Source of the DNA: Streptomyces zhaozhouensis
GTDB lineage: Bacteria > Actinomycetota > Actinomycetes > Streptomycetales > Streptomycetaceae
Reading direction: 5' to 3'
Length of the DNA: 64,000 nt
NCBI RefSeq assembly: GCF_900230195.1
Contig: NZ_OCNE01000007.1
Span: 62,001-126,000 of the forward strand
Numbering within the stretch: position 1 is the first letter of the stretch; every line of letters begins with the position of its first letter. Below, one piece after another: positions 16,601-25,017 of this stretch. The notes below the pieces were generated by a model, which saw only the letters and a list, made by a program, of their open reading frames with translations, had not been told where the DNA came from and searched no databases. Position numbers and translations under genes: made by a program.

Positions 16601-18264
16601 GGGTCGAAGACGTGTTGCCAGTGCTGGGCCCTGGTCATGAACCGGCGGTGGTTGTCCTCGTCTCCGAGCCGGGCGGCGAGTTGGGCGATCGCGAAGTCGT
16701 TGATCGCGTACTCCAGCGTCTTGGAGGTCGCGACATCGCCGTTGCGGTTCTCCACCCAGCCCAGGCCGGCGTACTGGTGCAGATGCGCGCGGTTGCTGTT
16801 GTCGGCGGGCAGTGTCTGGGTGGCGACCATGGAGGCGAGCGCCGCCTCGCGGTCGTAGTCCGTGCTGCCGAACGCGTCGATCGAGGCCAGCATGACCTGG
16901 AGGCCGTCGCCACTCATCTTCTGCTGCGAGACGCCGTTGTGCGGCCAGTTGGGCCAGCGCCCGGTCTGGGTCGCCAGGTCGGTCAGGGACTGGTTGATGT
17001 CCGAGCCGACGTCGGGGAAGAGCAGCGCGATCAACTGGGCGTGGCCGCGGTAGCTGTCCCAACCGGAGTAGGTGGCGTACTGGTGGCGGCCGTCGGCGAC
17101 GCGCCGGACGGTGCCGTCGTAGCCGAGGTACTCGCCGTTGACGTCGTCGTAGAGGTTGGGGTGCAGGAGCGCGTGGTACAGCGCCGTGTAGAAGACGGTG
17201 CGCTGGGCGTCGTCGCCGCCGCTGACGTCGACTGTGGCCAGGGCGTCCCGCCAGGCCGAAGCGGCCTCCGCGCGCAGCTCCTCCGCGGCGCGGTCGCCGG
17301 CCTCGGTGGCGGCGTTGAGCGCGGCGTTCTCCACGCTGACGTAGGAGATGCCGACGCGGGCGGTGACCTCGGCGCCGCGCGGGAAGGTGACGAAGGCGCC
17401 CGAGCCGTGACTGAACGTCGAGTCCGCCTCGGTGCCGCCCGGCGTGATGTCGGAGCCGCTCCAGGTGCCGTGCGAGGCGAGGGGGGTGTCGAAGGTGGCG
17501 GAGAAGTGCACGCGGTAGCTTCCGCCGCCGCACACGGTGCGCGTCTCGGTCCAGCCGGAGACGGTGTCGCCCTCGACGGTGACCGCGCTGGCGCTGGAGC
17601 CGTTGTTGGAGCCGGCCACGTCGAATATGAGGGTGGCGGAGTCCCGGTCGTCGGGGAAGTCGAAGGTGGCGACGCCGGTGCGGGGGGTCGCCGTCAGGCT
17701 GACGTCGGTGCCGTTGTCGAGGCCGACCGCGTAATGGCCCGGCTCGGCGTGCTCGTTGTCGTGGGAGTAGTCCAGGTAGTAGTCGCGGATGCCGTCGGCC
17801 GGCGAGGTCGGCAGCCCGTGGTCGGCGGTCAGCCGGCCGGTGTACGGCAGGACGGGCATGTCGAAGGCGCCGTTGTTGCCGGCGCAGCCGGTGCCGGAGA
17901 GCCGGGTGAGGCCGAAGCCGCGCAGCTGGTCGGCGTCGTACTCGTATCCGCCCCAGTTGTCGCCGCCGCGCGTGTCGTGTGTGGTGGGGGTGAACTGGAC
18001 CCTGCCGAAGGGCAGCGTGGCGCCGGGCCAGGTGTTGCCGTAGGCGCTGTTGCCCTTGTTCTGGGTGGTGTCGTGGCGGGTGCCGATGAACTGGTCCACC
18101 GCGTCGAACGGGCTGAGTCGCGCGGTGTCGCCGCCCCGGTCGCCTGCGCTGGAGCCCGGTGCCGCCGCGACCACGCCGAGCCCGGCCACCAGGGCGGCTG
18201 CGACGGTCGCCGAGACGGTTCTCTCTCTGACGCTCTGGTTCCGACGCCGTCGGAAACGAAACAT
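13642..18264 (-). CDS. Cell-wall-anchored GH92 mannosidase fused to a metallophosphoesterase
   Basis: A 1540-residue multidomain surface protein. A signal peptide (1-40) is followed by a GH92 domain (about 50-780) with the hallmark GNDDLGALSAWYVW near residue 674. A beta-sandwich or F5/8-like region (about 800-970) and a fibronectin-like strand domain (about 985-1080) lead to a calcineurin/purple-acid-phosphatase-type domain (about 1080-1330) with GDNQQG (1088), YAGDLID, VGNHEFN, LHHQPVF and AGHDHTYARG (about 1298). A Pro/Gly/Asp linker precedes LAVTG (about 1504), a hydrophobic helix and WRRR, the class E sortase signal. GH92 enzymes remove alpha-mannose, some from phosphodiester-linked mannose, so the phosphoesterase may act on the same glycan. 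The gene stands alone. Confidence 0.9.
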   Translation of the reverse strand: MFRFRRRRNQSVRERTVSATVAAALVAGLGVVAAAPGSSAGDRGGDTARLSPFDAVDQFIGTRHDTTQNKGNSAYGNTWPGATLPFGRVQFTPTTHDTRGGDNWGGYEYDADQLRGFGLTRLSGTGCAGNNGAFDMPVLPYTGRLTADHGLPTSPADGIRDYYLDYSHDNEHAEPGHYAVGLDNGTDVSLTATPRTGVATFDFPDDRDSATLIFDVAGSNNGSSASAVTVEGDTVSGWTETRTVCGGGSYRVHFSATFDTPLASHGTWSGSDITPGGTEADSTFSHGSGAFVTFPRGAEVTARVGISYVSVENAALNAATEAGDRAAEELRAEAASAWRDALATVDVSGGDDAQRTVFYTALYHALLHPNLYDDVNGEYLGYDGTVRRVADGRHQYATYSGWDSYRGHAQLIALLFPDVGSDINQSLTDLATQTGRWPNWPHNGVSQQKMSGDGLQVMLASIDAFGSTDYDREAALASMVATQTLPADNSNRAHLHQYAGLGWVENRNGDVATSKTLEYAINDFAIAQLAARLGDEDNHRRFMTRAQHWQHVFDPESEHIRPRGRDGFDRDFNLGERGDQFEQSTGHQYGWLVPHNLASLIERRGGTEAVTEQLDTFFTELDAGVYDTPYAYLSNEAVFHTPWIYNWLRQPAGTTDVLYRAADEMFDTSPSGLPGNDDLGALSAWYVWASIGLHPSVYGTADLAVSSPMFPRVLIDSAGGDRVIAIDAPGAGSDRRYVQSLAVNGTDSTASWLPESFSRTGGTLDFTMGATPGSWGTGADDVPPSYGAQEDAYNNVGTTADGRGATGMLDASGNSLPRDRLAAAGAAPGAALTVPETDTVFHWPDTRAGEPDNWVPHGQRVDLGGRRGASVSFLGLATNGPAEGTATVVYADGSTQEVPVQFTDWTPGTSYRFGNVPVVTVPGRNDADGGQDTTEAKVFATAPVAVDPDLAVEAVLLPEGSDRGVMHIFDVALGDTAPPAPDETPERVVLTPAADPATEQRVTWRSRAESGTVQLRAEETDEVRTVEAEVLTEAHVGDASFTGYTAALTDLEPDTRYAYRVGREGAWSPWHAFTTAAAGAEPFTFLYYGDNQQGLGDVWPAIAARANEEYPDARAALYAGDLIDNSHEGEWNTWFAANPAALASQLNLVTVGNHEFNSGNGLLQTNRASFVYPANGPTPADAGADADRYGEHLAAALRDTVYHVDHQDVRFVVLNANRDDICELVRPAGLADFDCAEAREIWVRMQAVWLDRVLEENPSTWTVVLHHQPVFSAGAGRDEPDIREAWLPVYQEHNVDLVLAGHDHTYARGHVDDDATDTPGLTTGPVYVVADAGSKFYDLQPEDDNVWTRNGATQVVRAQQTSTYQAITVDGERLSYRSVIAHKGDDRAAPGEIGDTLDSFTVTRYADGSKWVTEEGVAPPERPEDPGDPSDPGDPGDDPADPDDGRDPNGGGHTGGDTGGDTGGQDGRLTPSPGTGDGDDDGGSGGGGGLGGGDGGSPDGGGRGPLAVTGSAALPVLVLTFAALLAGTAFLLWRRRLTAR

Positions 18265-18482
18265 GATGCCTCTTCACTGCTCGGCTGCCCGGGGCGGTGC
18301 TCCGACACCGGGCCGCGCCACCGGGAGTTGGGGGCAGCCCTCAGCTCCGGGACCGCCTCAGAACCGTTTCTTTCCGTCGCGAACAGTAACTTGATTGCCC
18401 ATGAACGGCGGATGATCGTCTCTTTGTTGGCTGATCCGCGTCCAGGGTCGGCGACACGGAGGGGCGACGCGTCGCCGTGCCG

Positions 18483-18749
18483 TCAGGAGCCGCCGACCAC
18501 CGTGTCGGCGATGTCCTGCAACCGGGGCAGGATCTCGTGGATCGCGTCGTCGTCGGGCTCCTCGCCGATCCAGCCGGTGACCTGCCGGCGAGTGGTCACG
18601 ATCGTGGCGCGCCGGATGTCGCCCGATGTCCACACCTCGATGCGGGGTGCCTCCTTGGTGTCGACGTAGAGCACGGGGTCGTCGGCCGGCGAGTCGAGCA
18701 GCGTCCGCACGTGGAACGCGGTGATCGCGGGGGCGGGGGCGAACTCCAT
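18483..18749 (-). CDS. Small hypothetical protein
   Basis: 88 residues, soluble, acidic at the C-terminal half, with a beta-strand-rich middle (DPVLYVDTKEAPRIEVW). The start ATG at 18749 has GGAGG 5 nt upstream. I see no known motif. It lies 195 bp downstream of the NUDIX gene on the same strand and could share its transcript. Confidence 0.6.
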   Translation of the reverse strand: MEFAPAPAITAFHVRTLLDSPADDPVLYVDTKEAPRIEVWTSGDIRRATIVTTRRQVTGWIGEEPDDDAIHEILPRLQDIADTVVGGS

Positions 18750-18943
18750 GGGAACCTCCGGAGTTTGTGGGGCCGGGATAGTGCTTCTGCTCTCTTCCGG
18801 GGCGTCCACACCCCCGAGCGCCCGGGGAGTGCGCGCGTCGGCACGCCGCCGATCCCTCGCGGCCGCCACCGGCCCGGTCGCCGCCGCTCCGTGCCGGCCC
18901 TGACCCGCGGCCGCGGTGCGGACCGTGTTCCCCGTTCCGGTGG

Positions 18944-19498
18944 CTATCCGGGCGTTGTTCCGAATCCGTCGGCCTCCCGCTCTCGCCAGGCCAGGAGCCT
19001 GCGGTAGGCCGCCATGCCGTCGGGGACCCAGTCCCACTCGGTGAGCCGCTGATCCAGTTCGCCTTGGGTGAGGAACGCGTGCCACGCGACCTCGGAGGTC
19101 TGCGGGTTGACCGGCTCCGCGCAGCGCGCCTCGTAGACGGACGACCACCAGGCGTGCTCCGGGGTCTCGTAGAGGAACGTGAACAGCGGCGTGGGAGCCG
19201 GCAGGCCCGTGACGCCGAGTTCCTCCTCCGCCTCGCGCAGCGCCGCCGCGTCATAGGATTCGCCCGCGCCCACCACCCCGCCGACGAACATGTCGTAGAG
19301 CGAGGGGAAGACCAGCTTCCCGGCGGTGCGGCGGTGCACGAAGAACTCCCCCGCCGTGTTCCGCACCAGGACGCACGCGCAGCGGTGACGCAGCCTGCGG
19401 GCGTACACCTCGCCGCGCCTGGCCTGCCCCACCACGCGGTCGTGCTCGTCCACGGTGTCCAGCAGTTCGTCCCCGGAGGGCGGTGTCGGATCCTCCAT
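18944..19498 (-). CDS. NUDIX hydrolase (IDI-like)
   Basis: 184 residues with a NUDIX box matching GX5EX7REUXEEXGU (about residues 73-95, containing AALREAEEELGV). The N-terminus (DELLDTVDEHDRVVG) and the RHRCACVLVRN strand resemble the isopentenyl-diphosphate isomerase-like NUDIX subgroup seen in many Streptomyces proteins of unknown substrate. Length is typical. Probably cytoplasmic pyrophosphohydrolase activity on a nucleotide-type compound; no specific substrate is inferred. Confidence 0.85.
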   Translation of the reverse strand: MEDPTPPSGDELLDTVDEHDRVVGQARRGEVYARRLRHRCACVLVRNTAGEFFVHRRTAGKLVFPSLYDMFVGGVVGAGESYDAAALREAEEELGVTGLPAPTPLFTFLYETPEHAWWSSVYEARCAEPVNPQTSEVAWHAFLTQGELDQRLTEWDWVPDGMAAYRRLLAWREREADGFGTTPG

Positions 19499-19598
19499 GT
19501 CGCCATCATTCCCTCACGAGCCGGTGGGCGACCGCCCGCGCACGCACCGGTCCCGGTACGCAACGGATCGGGTGCGTGGGCGGCATGTGACCGGCTCG

Positions 19599-19991
19599 TC
19601 AGGTGTCCATGTCCCCGTTCTTGGCGCTCCATTCGATCAGCGGATGCAGGACACGCATCAGGCTGGCGCCTTGTTCGGTGGGCCGGTACGTGATCAGGAC
19701 CGGCGTCGTCGGCACCACGAGCCGCTCGATGAGTCGGTGACCCTCCAGCTCACGCAGCCGCTGGGACAGAAGGTGGTTCGAGATTCCGGGGATCCGCGCT
19801 CGGTAGTCGACGAATCGGCGCGCGCCCCGCATCGCCGCCAGGAGCACCGCGGCGCTCCACTTCTTGCCCACGATCTCGACCGAGCGCTGAAAACTGCGGC
19901 ACACGTCGTCGTCGATGTGTTCATAGCCCGCTTCCGGGCGGCTCTGACCCGCGGTGGCGGAGGAATCGTCGGGCTGTCGAGGACCGGTCAT
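19599..19991 (-). CDS. HxlR-family transcriptional regulator
   Basis: 130 residues with a winged helix of the HxlR/DUF24 type: CRSFQRSVEIVGKKWS near residue 32, RFVDYRARIPGISNHLLSQRL (about 60) and an ELEGHRLIERLV wing. The conserved Cys before the recognition core (C32 region) is present, which in some HxlR proteins senses electrophiles or oxidants. The ATG at 19991 is used. It faces away from a luciferase-like monooxygenase fragment and the LAL regulator, and probably controls that divergent unit and itself. Confidence 0.85.
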   Translation of the reverse strand: MTGPRQPDDSSATAGQSRPEAGYEHIDDDVCRSFQRSVEIVGKKWSAAVLLAAMRGARRFVDYRARIPGISNHLLSQRLRELEGHRLIERLVVPTTPVLITYRPTEQGASLMRVLHPLIEWSAKNGDMDT

Positions 19992-20035
19992 ACGGTCATG
20001 ATACTGGAGCGTGTCACTTTTGATGACTTGGTCAT
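19986..20035. promoter_or_regulatory. GGTCAT repeats and small palindrome at hxlR divergent region
   Basis: GGTCAT occurs at 19986-19991, 19994-19999 and 20030-20035. The last copy is half of the inverted repeat ATGAC-TTG-GTCAT (20023-20035). This AT-richer stretch is the likely promoter and autoregulatory site of the HxlR gene. The site assignment is only a pattern inference. Confidence 0.3.
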
Positions 20036-20078
20036 GTCCCGCTTGTTGCTCGTGATCATCGCCGTGCAGCCTTGGCCC

Positions 20079-20621
20079 ATGAACGCACACACCGTACGGG
20101 CGGTGGAGGAGGCCGTCGACGTGATCCGAGGGCTGTGGGCCACCGACGAGACCGGGCCCCTCCGTGTCACCGCGGAGTTCTGCACCGTGAACGGCGCGAA
20201 GCGCGGCCCGGCACCCGCCCATCGCATCCCGATCCGCGTCGGTGCCCACAAGCCGCGGATGCTCCGGCTGACCCGCAGGATCGCCGACGGTTGGCTGCCC
20301 TCCCCTGCATTCCTGCCCGAGGGCCCGGCATCGCTGCGCGCGATGAACGAGCAGATCGACGAGGCCGCCTCCGCCGCGGGGCGAGAGCCCGCGGCGGTCA
20401 GCCGCCTGCTCAACCCGAGCGGCCGATGCACGTCCGGCGCCGGCGGCGGACTGTTGCGGGGGACTCCCGGCGACTGGGCCGAACAGATCGCCGACCTCGC
20501 CCTGCGGCACGGCGTATCCGGGGTCTTACTCGCCTCGGACGAGCCTGCCGACCTGAACCTCCTCGGTCACGAGGTCGCGCCCCGCGCCCGCGAACTCGTC
20601 CAGTCCGAACGCGTGACGTGA
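20079..20621 (+). pseudogene. Luciferase-like (LLM) monooxygenase, 5'-truncated remnant
   Basis: About 180 residues corresponding to the C-terminal half of an F420/FMN luciferase-like monooxygenase: the VEEAVDVIRGLW helix, IPIRVGAHKPRML, RRIADGW and the final GVSGVLLASDE barrel strand. The N-terminal ~100-120 residues with the cofactor-binding barrel strands are absent; upstream is directly the HxlR promoter. The frame stays open to an ATG at 19997, but that stretch does not resemble the family. It contains a rare TTA codon at 20526-20528. The stop overlaps the LAL regulator ATG, so a transcript may still read through. Probably inactive as an enzyme. Confidence 0.6.
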
Positions 20622-23392
20622 TGCGGTGGGCGCGCGGCGGGTCCGATGACGGAGCCGCGACAGCGGCGGCGCCGACGGAGCTGTTCGGACGCCGCGAGGA
20701 GACCGCGGCTCTCGACGGGCTGCTCTCGCGGGCCCGCGGCGGGAGCGGTGGCGCGCTCGTGGTGTGGGGCGAGCCGGGCATCGGCAAGTCAGCTCTGCTT
20801 CGCCACGTGCACGGCCGGGCCGCGGACTTCGTCCGGCTGAGACACACGGCCACCCGGCCCGAGTCGGACCTGGCTTTCGCGGGGCTGCACGGGCTGCTGC
20901 GACCGCTGGCCGATCGTGTCGAGCTGCTGGCGACGGCCCAGGCCGCCGCTGTGCGTACCGCGCTCGGGCTGAGCGGTGAGCCGACGGACCGCCTGGTGGT
21001 CGGGGCGGCCGTGCTGTCGCTGCTCTGCGGACTCGCCGAGCGGCAGCCCGTGCTCGTCGTGGTGGACGACGGGCAGTGGCTCGACGAGGCCACCGCGCTG
21101 TGCCTGGGGTTCGTCGCTCGACGCGTAGGGGCGCATCCCGTGGTCGTCGTGCTCGCCGATCACAGCGATCCGGCCGCCCGGCCCTGGGAAGGCGTGGCCG
21201 ACGTGCGGGTCGACGGCCTCAGCGACGAGAGCGCGCGGCAGCTTGTGGCGGCCGTGGCGCCGCTCACCGACCAGGCGACGACGCGGAACATGGTCCGGGA
21301 CGCCGGGGGCAACCCGTTGGCGCTGCACGAACTGGCCACGCTCGGGGGCGACCTCGACGACGCCGAGCAACGCCGGAAGCGAGGACGACCGCCCGTCGGG
21401 CCGCGCCTGCAGCGGGCTTTCCGCGCCGGGATCGAGGCCCTGAGCCCTCCGGCGCAGTTGCTGACCGTGCTCGCGGCGGCCGAGGAGCACGGCGACCGGC
21501 TCACGGTGCAGCGGGCCGGCCGTGCGTCGGGTGCCGGTGACGCCGTCTGGGAAGAAGTGACCCACGCGGGCCTGCTCCATGTGGCGGGCAACCGCGTCGG
21601 TTTCCGGCACCCCGTCGTGAGCAGAGCCGTCTACGAGGGCTGCGGCGCCGCGACGAGGCGCCGGGCCCACCGCGCCCTGGCCGCCACGATGCCGAAGGAG
21701 GCGGAGGAACGCGCATGGCATCTCGCCGCCCTGGCCCACGGAGGCGACGAGGACGTCGCGCGGCTCCTCGAACGGACCGCCGCCCGCGCCCGGCTCCGCG
21801 GGGCCACGAGCACGGCGGCACGGGCGTGGTGGCGGGCCGCCGAACTGTCGGCCGCACCGATCGACGCCTCACAACGCCTTGCCGAGGCGGCCAGGGCTTC
21901 CTGGGACGCCGGGTGGGCAGCCACGGCGGAGCGCCTGCTCGATGACGCGGAACGGCTGGCCCCCGGTGCTCACGTCGCCCGGCGGAGCCGGGGTCTGCGG
22001 GGGATCATGGAGTTCGCCCGAGGTATGCCCGAGATGGCGCACCACTTCCTGGTCACCGACATGAAGCGCGTCCGGGAACGGGGAACGGTGCTGGAACTGG
22101 GCACGCTGGCCATGCGCGCCGCCTGGTCCGTCGGACGCGGCGACCTGCGGGACGGAGCGCTGGAGCTGCTGTTCCAAGGCGACATCGAGGGCCGGCCCGG
22201 ACTACCCGGCACGCTTGCCTGGTGGAGCGACGACGTGTCTGCCGACGCGGCGCCGACGGACACCCCCGACCTCGGTGATGCCGCCGCGCGGGCCCGCACG
22301 ACCATCCTGCCGTTGCTGCCACCGACACCCCTCGCCCTGGCCTGGGGGATCGACAAGCCGATGGCGGACGCGCTGCGCCGCCGGTTACCGCACCTGCGGC
22401 GGCGCGACGAGCGCGCTCGGCTCGCCGCCGCCCTGGCCCAGACCGCGATGCTCGACAACGCTGCCGGCCGCTGGCCGCAATCGGAGTCCTCGGCCGCGGA
22501 GGGACTGCGGCTGGCCCGGGACCTGGGTGCCGACCACATCGCCTCCCACTGCCGCACCAGCCTGGGCTGGCTCGCCGCGGCGCGTGGTGACGAACGCGCC
22601 GTCGCGGAGACCACCGCCAGGACTCTGGAGACGGCACTCCCGCAGGGCGTCCGCGCGCTGAGCGCCGCCGCGTACTGGAACCGCGGCATGGCCTCGCTGT
22701 TTCACGAGCGTCCAGCGGAAGCACTGGACATCCTGGTGCGCCTGACCGAGCCGGGCCATGGCGCGGAACACCCGACCTTCGCGCTCCTGGCCGCTCTCGA
22801 CACGGCCGAGGCGGCCGTGCGCGTCGGCAGAAACGACCTCGCGGACGAACGGGCACGGGTGCTCGAAGCCTGGGCACGGCGCACGGGAGCGCCGTGGGCC
22901 CGCTGTGCCGCGCACGTCACGCGCGGGCTCCTCGGCGGCGCTCGGGCCGAGGGCGCCTTCCGGGCCGCACTCGACGTGCCGGGCGCCCGGTCCCACCCGC
23001 TGCTCTACGCGCGCGCTCAGTTGTCCTACGGCGAGTGGTTGCGACGGGGCCGCCGGCGGACCGATGCGCGCGTCCGGATCGGCGCCGCCTTGGAGGCGTT
23101 CGACCGGCTCGGTGCCGAGCCGCTGCGCCAACGCGCGCGGCGCGAGCAGGACCTCACCGGGCCGCCGGGACGCCGGGGAAGCTCGGACACCGGGGCGATG
23201 AACCGGCTCACCGCCCAGGAGAGGCGAGTCGCCCAACTGGCCGCCGAACAGCTGACGAATCGCGAGATCGGCGTACAGCTGCGGATCAGCCACCGCACCG
23301 TGGGCCACCACCTCGGGAACGTGTTCGCCAAGCTCGGCATCAACACCCGAACCGAGCTGAGCCACCTCCACGCCGGTGGTGAGCCGCCGTGA
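20621..23392 (+). CDS. LAL-type LuxR-family transcriptional regulator
   Basis: A 923-residue large ATP-binding LuxR regulator. An AAA-type ATPase domain at the N-terminus has Walker A GEPGIGKSALL (about 50-60) and a Walker B-like VLVVVDDGQWLD (about 144-155). A long helical TPR-like region follows (about 350-850). The C-terminal LuxR helix-turn-helix (about 861-918) contains LTAQERRVAQLAAEQLTNRE. The ATG at 20621 overlaps the preceding stop. A TTA codon at 22385 (residue ~589) makes its translation depend on the rare bldA leucine tRNA in Streptomyces, linking it to development or antibiotic timing. Likely target: the aldehyde dehydrogenase operon downstream, inferred from position only. Confidence 0.88.
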   Translation: MRWARGGSDDGAATAAAPTELFGRREETAALDGLLSRARGGSGGALVVWGEPGIGKSALLRHVHGRAADFVRLRHTATRPESDLAFAGLHGLLRPLADRVELLATAQAAAVRTALGLSGEPTDRLVVGAAVLSLLCGLAERQPVLVVVDDGQWLDEATALCLGFVARRVGAHPVVVVLADHSDPAARPWEGVADVRVDGLSDESARQLVAAVAPLTDQATTRNMVRDAGGNPLALHELATLGGDLDDAEQRRKRGRPPVGPRLQRAFRAGIEALSPPAQLLTVLAAAEEHGDRLTVQRAGRASGAGDAVWEEVTHAGLLHVAGNRVGFRHPVVSRAVYEGCGAATRRRAHRALAATMPKEAEERAWHLAALAHGGDEDVARLLERTAARARLRGATSTAARAWWRAAELSAAPIDASQRLAEAARASWDAGWAATAERLLDDAERLAPGAHVARRSRGLRGIMEFARGMPEMAHHFLVTDMKRVRERGTVLELGTLAMRAAWSVGRGDLRDGALELLFQGDIEGRPGLPGTLAWWSDDVSADAAPTDTPDLGDAAARARTTILPLLPPTPLALAWGIDKPMADALRRRLPHLRRRDERARLAAALAQTAMLDNAAGRWPQSESSAAEGLRLARDLGADHIASHCRTSLGWLAAARGDERAVAETTARTLETALPQGVRALSAAAYWNRGMASLFHERPAEALDILVRLTEPGHGAEHPTFALLAALDTAEAAVRVGRNDLADERARVLEAWARRTGAPWARCAAHVTRGLLGGARAEGAFRAALDVPGARSHPLLYARAQLSYGEWLRRGRRRTDARVRIGAALEAFDRLGAEPLRQRARREQDLTGPPGRRGSSDTGAMNRLTAQERRVAQLAAEQLTNREIGVQLRISHRTVGHHLGNVFAKLGINTRTELSHLHAGGEPP

Positions 23393-23550
23393 GCGCGGGG
23401 AGGCCGCGGCGGAGCGGGCGCGCGACGCCTCCGGCGGAAACGACGGATCGCCCGCCCGATTCGCTCACCGGCCCTGATTTGTAGCGTCGCTGACGTTGTC
23501 CCGCGGACCCGCGGCGAAACGCCGTGCGACGCATGACGAGAGGTCACCTC

Positions 23551-24990
23551 ATGCCCACATCCGAAACCCTGCCCCACGCGCGCCACTACATCGACGGGCA
23601 GTGGCAGGACTCCGGCTCCCGCGGCGAGTCACGCAACCCCGCGACCAACGGCCTGCTCGGCACCTTCGCCGACGGCGGTGCGCGGGAGGCGAGGGCCGCC
23701 GTGGCCGCGGCCCGAAGGGCCTTCGACTCCACCGCCTGGTCCCGCGACCGCCACCGGCGTGCGGCGGCGCTGCACGAACTGGCCGACCGGCTGGAGCAGC
23801 GCAAGGACGAGCTGATCACCCTCCTGGCGCGGGAGAACGGCAAAATACTCGCCGAGGCGGCCCTCGAAGTCGAGGGCACCGTGCCCAAGCTCCGCTACCA
23901 CGCGGCGCTTTCCCTTACCGACCACGGCAGGGCCGGGGAAGTGCGACCCGGCGTGTACTCGATGACCCTGCGCGAAGCCGCGGGCGTCGCCGCGGTGATC
24001 GTGCCGTGGAACTCACCGGTCATCCTCTCGGCGCGATCCTTCGCACCCGCCCTGGCGGTCGGCTGCACCGTGGTCATGAAGATGCCGGCGCAGACCGGCC
24101 TGGTCAACGGAGTGCTGAGCGAGATCGTCGCCGACACCCCGAGCCTGGACCCGGGCGTGTTCAACGTCTTCACCGAGAGCGGCAACGCCGGGGCTCCGGA
24201 GCTGGTCTCCTCCCCGGACGTCGACGTGATCAGCTACACCGGCTCCACCGCGGTCGGCCGCGTGATCATGGAACAGGCCGCCCCGACGCTGAAAACACTG
24301 TCCATGGAACTGGGCGGAAAGACGCCGATGCTCGTCTTCGACGACGCCGACCTGGACGCCGTCGTGCCCGTGCTCACCAAGGCCGTCACCATGTTCGCGG
24401 GCCAGTTCTGCATGACGGGCAGTCGGATACTGGTCCAGCGCGGCGTGGCCGACGAACTCCGGCGGCGGCTCGTCGCCGCCCTCGAAACGGTCCGGGTCGG
24501 GCCCGGCGACGACCCCGCCAGCGAGATGGGCGCCATGATCGACGAAGGAAACGCCCAACGGGTCGAACAGACCGTGGCCGCCGCGGCCGACTACGCCACC
24601 GTCCTCGTGCGGGGCAGGCGGGATCGGGCGCTCCTCGGCCCGTCCCTGATCGAGGTCGCCGACGTGTCCTCGCCGATCGTGCAGCGCGAAGTGTTCGGGC
24701 CGGTCGCCACCTTCGAGGTGTTCGACTCCGAGGCCGACGCCGTGGCGCGTGCCAACGCCACCGAGTTCGGCCTGGCCGCGAGCGTCTGGACCCGTGATGT
24801 CGACCGCCCCCTGCGCGTCGGCCGCGAACTGCGGGCCGGGACCGTCTGGACCAACACCTGGGCCATGGTCCACGACCAGTTCGAGGAGGGCGGCTTCAAG
24901 CAGTCGGGAGTGGGCCGTCTGAACGGCATCCGCGGGATCGAGGAATTCCAGGAGACCAAGCACCTCGTGCGTGTGGCACCGCAGCTCTGA
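23551..24990 (+). CDS. NAD(P)-dependent aldehyde dehydrogenase
   Basis: 479 residues of the ALDH superfamily. Visible are the VPWNSPVILS cofactor/substrate segment (about 150), GSTAVGR (about 232), the catalytic Glu in MELGGK (about 252) and the nucleophilic Cys in GQFCMTGSR (about 289), then a conserved E-V-F-G-P-V segment near 390. It oxidises aldehydes to acids; the substrate is not determinable. The ATG at 23551 is preferred because GAGAGG precedes it by 7 nt; in-frame starts at 23524 and 23533 are alternatives. It is followed 27 bp later by the ABM-domain protein and is probably in one operon with it. Confidence 0.9.
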   Translation: MPTSETLPHARHYIDGQWQDSGSRGESRNPATNGLLGTFADGGAREARAAVAAARRAFDSTAWSRDRHRRAAALHELADRLEQRKDELITLLARENGKILAEAALEVEGTVPKLRYHAALSLTDHGRAGEVRPGVYSMTLREAAGVAAVIVPWNSPVILSARSFAPALAVGCTVVMKMPAQTGLVNGVLSEIVADTPSLDPGVFNVFTESGNAGAPELVSSPDVDVISYTGSTAVGRVIMEQAAPTLKTLSMELGGKTPMLVFDDADLDAVVPVLTKAVTMFAGQFCMTGSRILVQRGVADELRRRLVAALETVRVGPGDDPASEMGAMIDEGNAQRVEQTVAAAADYATVLVRGRRDRALLGPSLIEVADVSSPIVQREVFGPVATFEVFDSEADAVARANATEFGLAASVWTRDVDRPLRVGRELRAGTVWTNTWAMVHDQFEEGGFKQSGVGRLNGIRGIEEFQETKHLVRVAPQL

Positions 24991-25017
24991 CAGCTCACGA
25001 CGGCGGAATGAGAAGCG

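Noticed and set aside
13906..18669. A 1587-codon open frame opposite the GH92-phosphatase gene
   Set aside because: It mirrors the high-GC minus-strand gene, is Val/Gly/Arg-rich without domains, and the opposite strand has a signal peptide, catalytic motifs and a sortase anchor.
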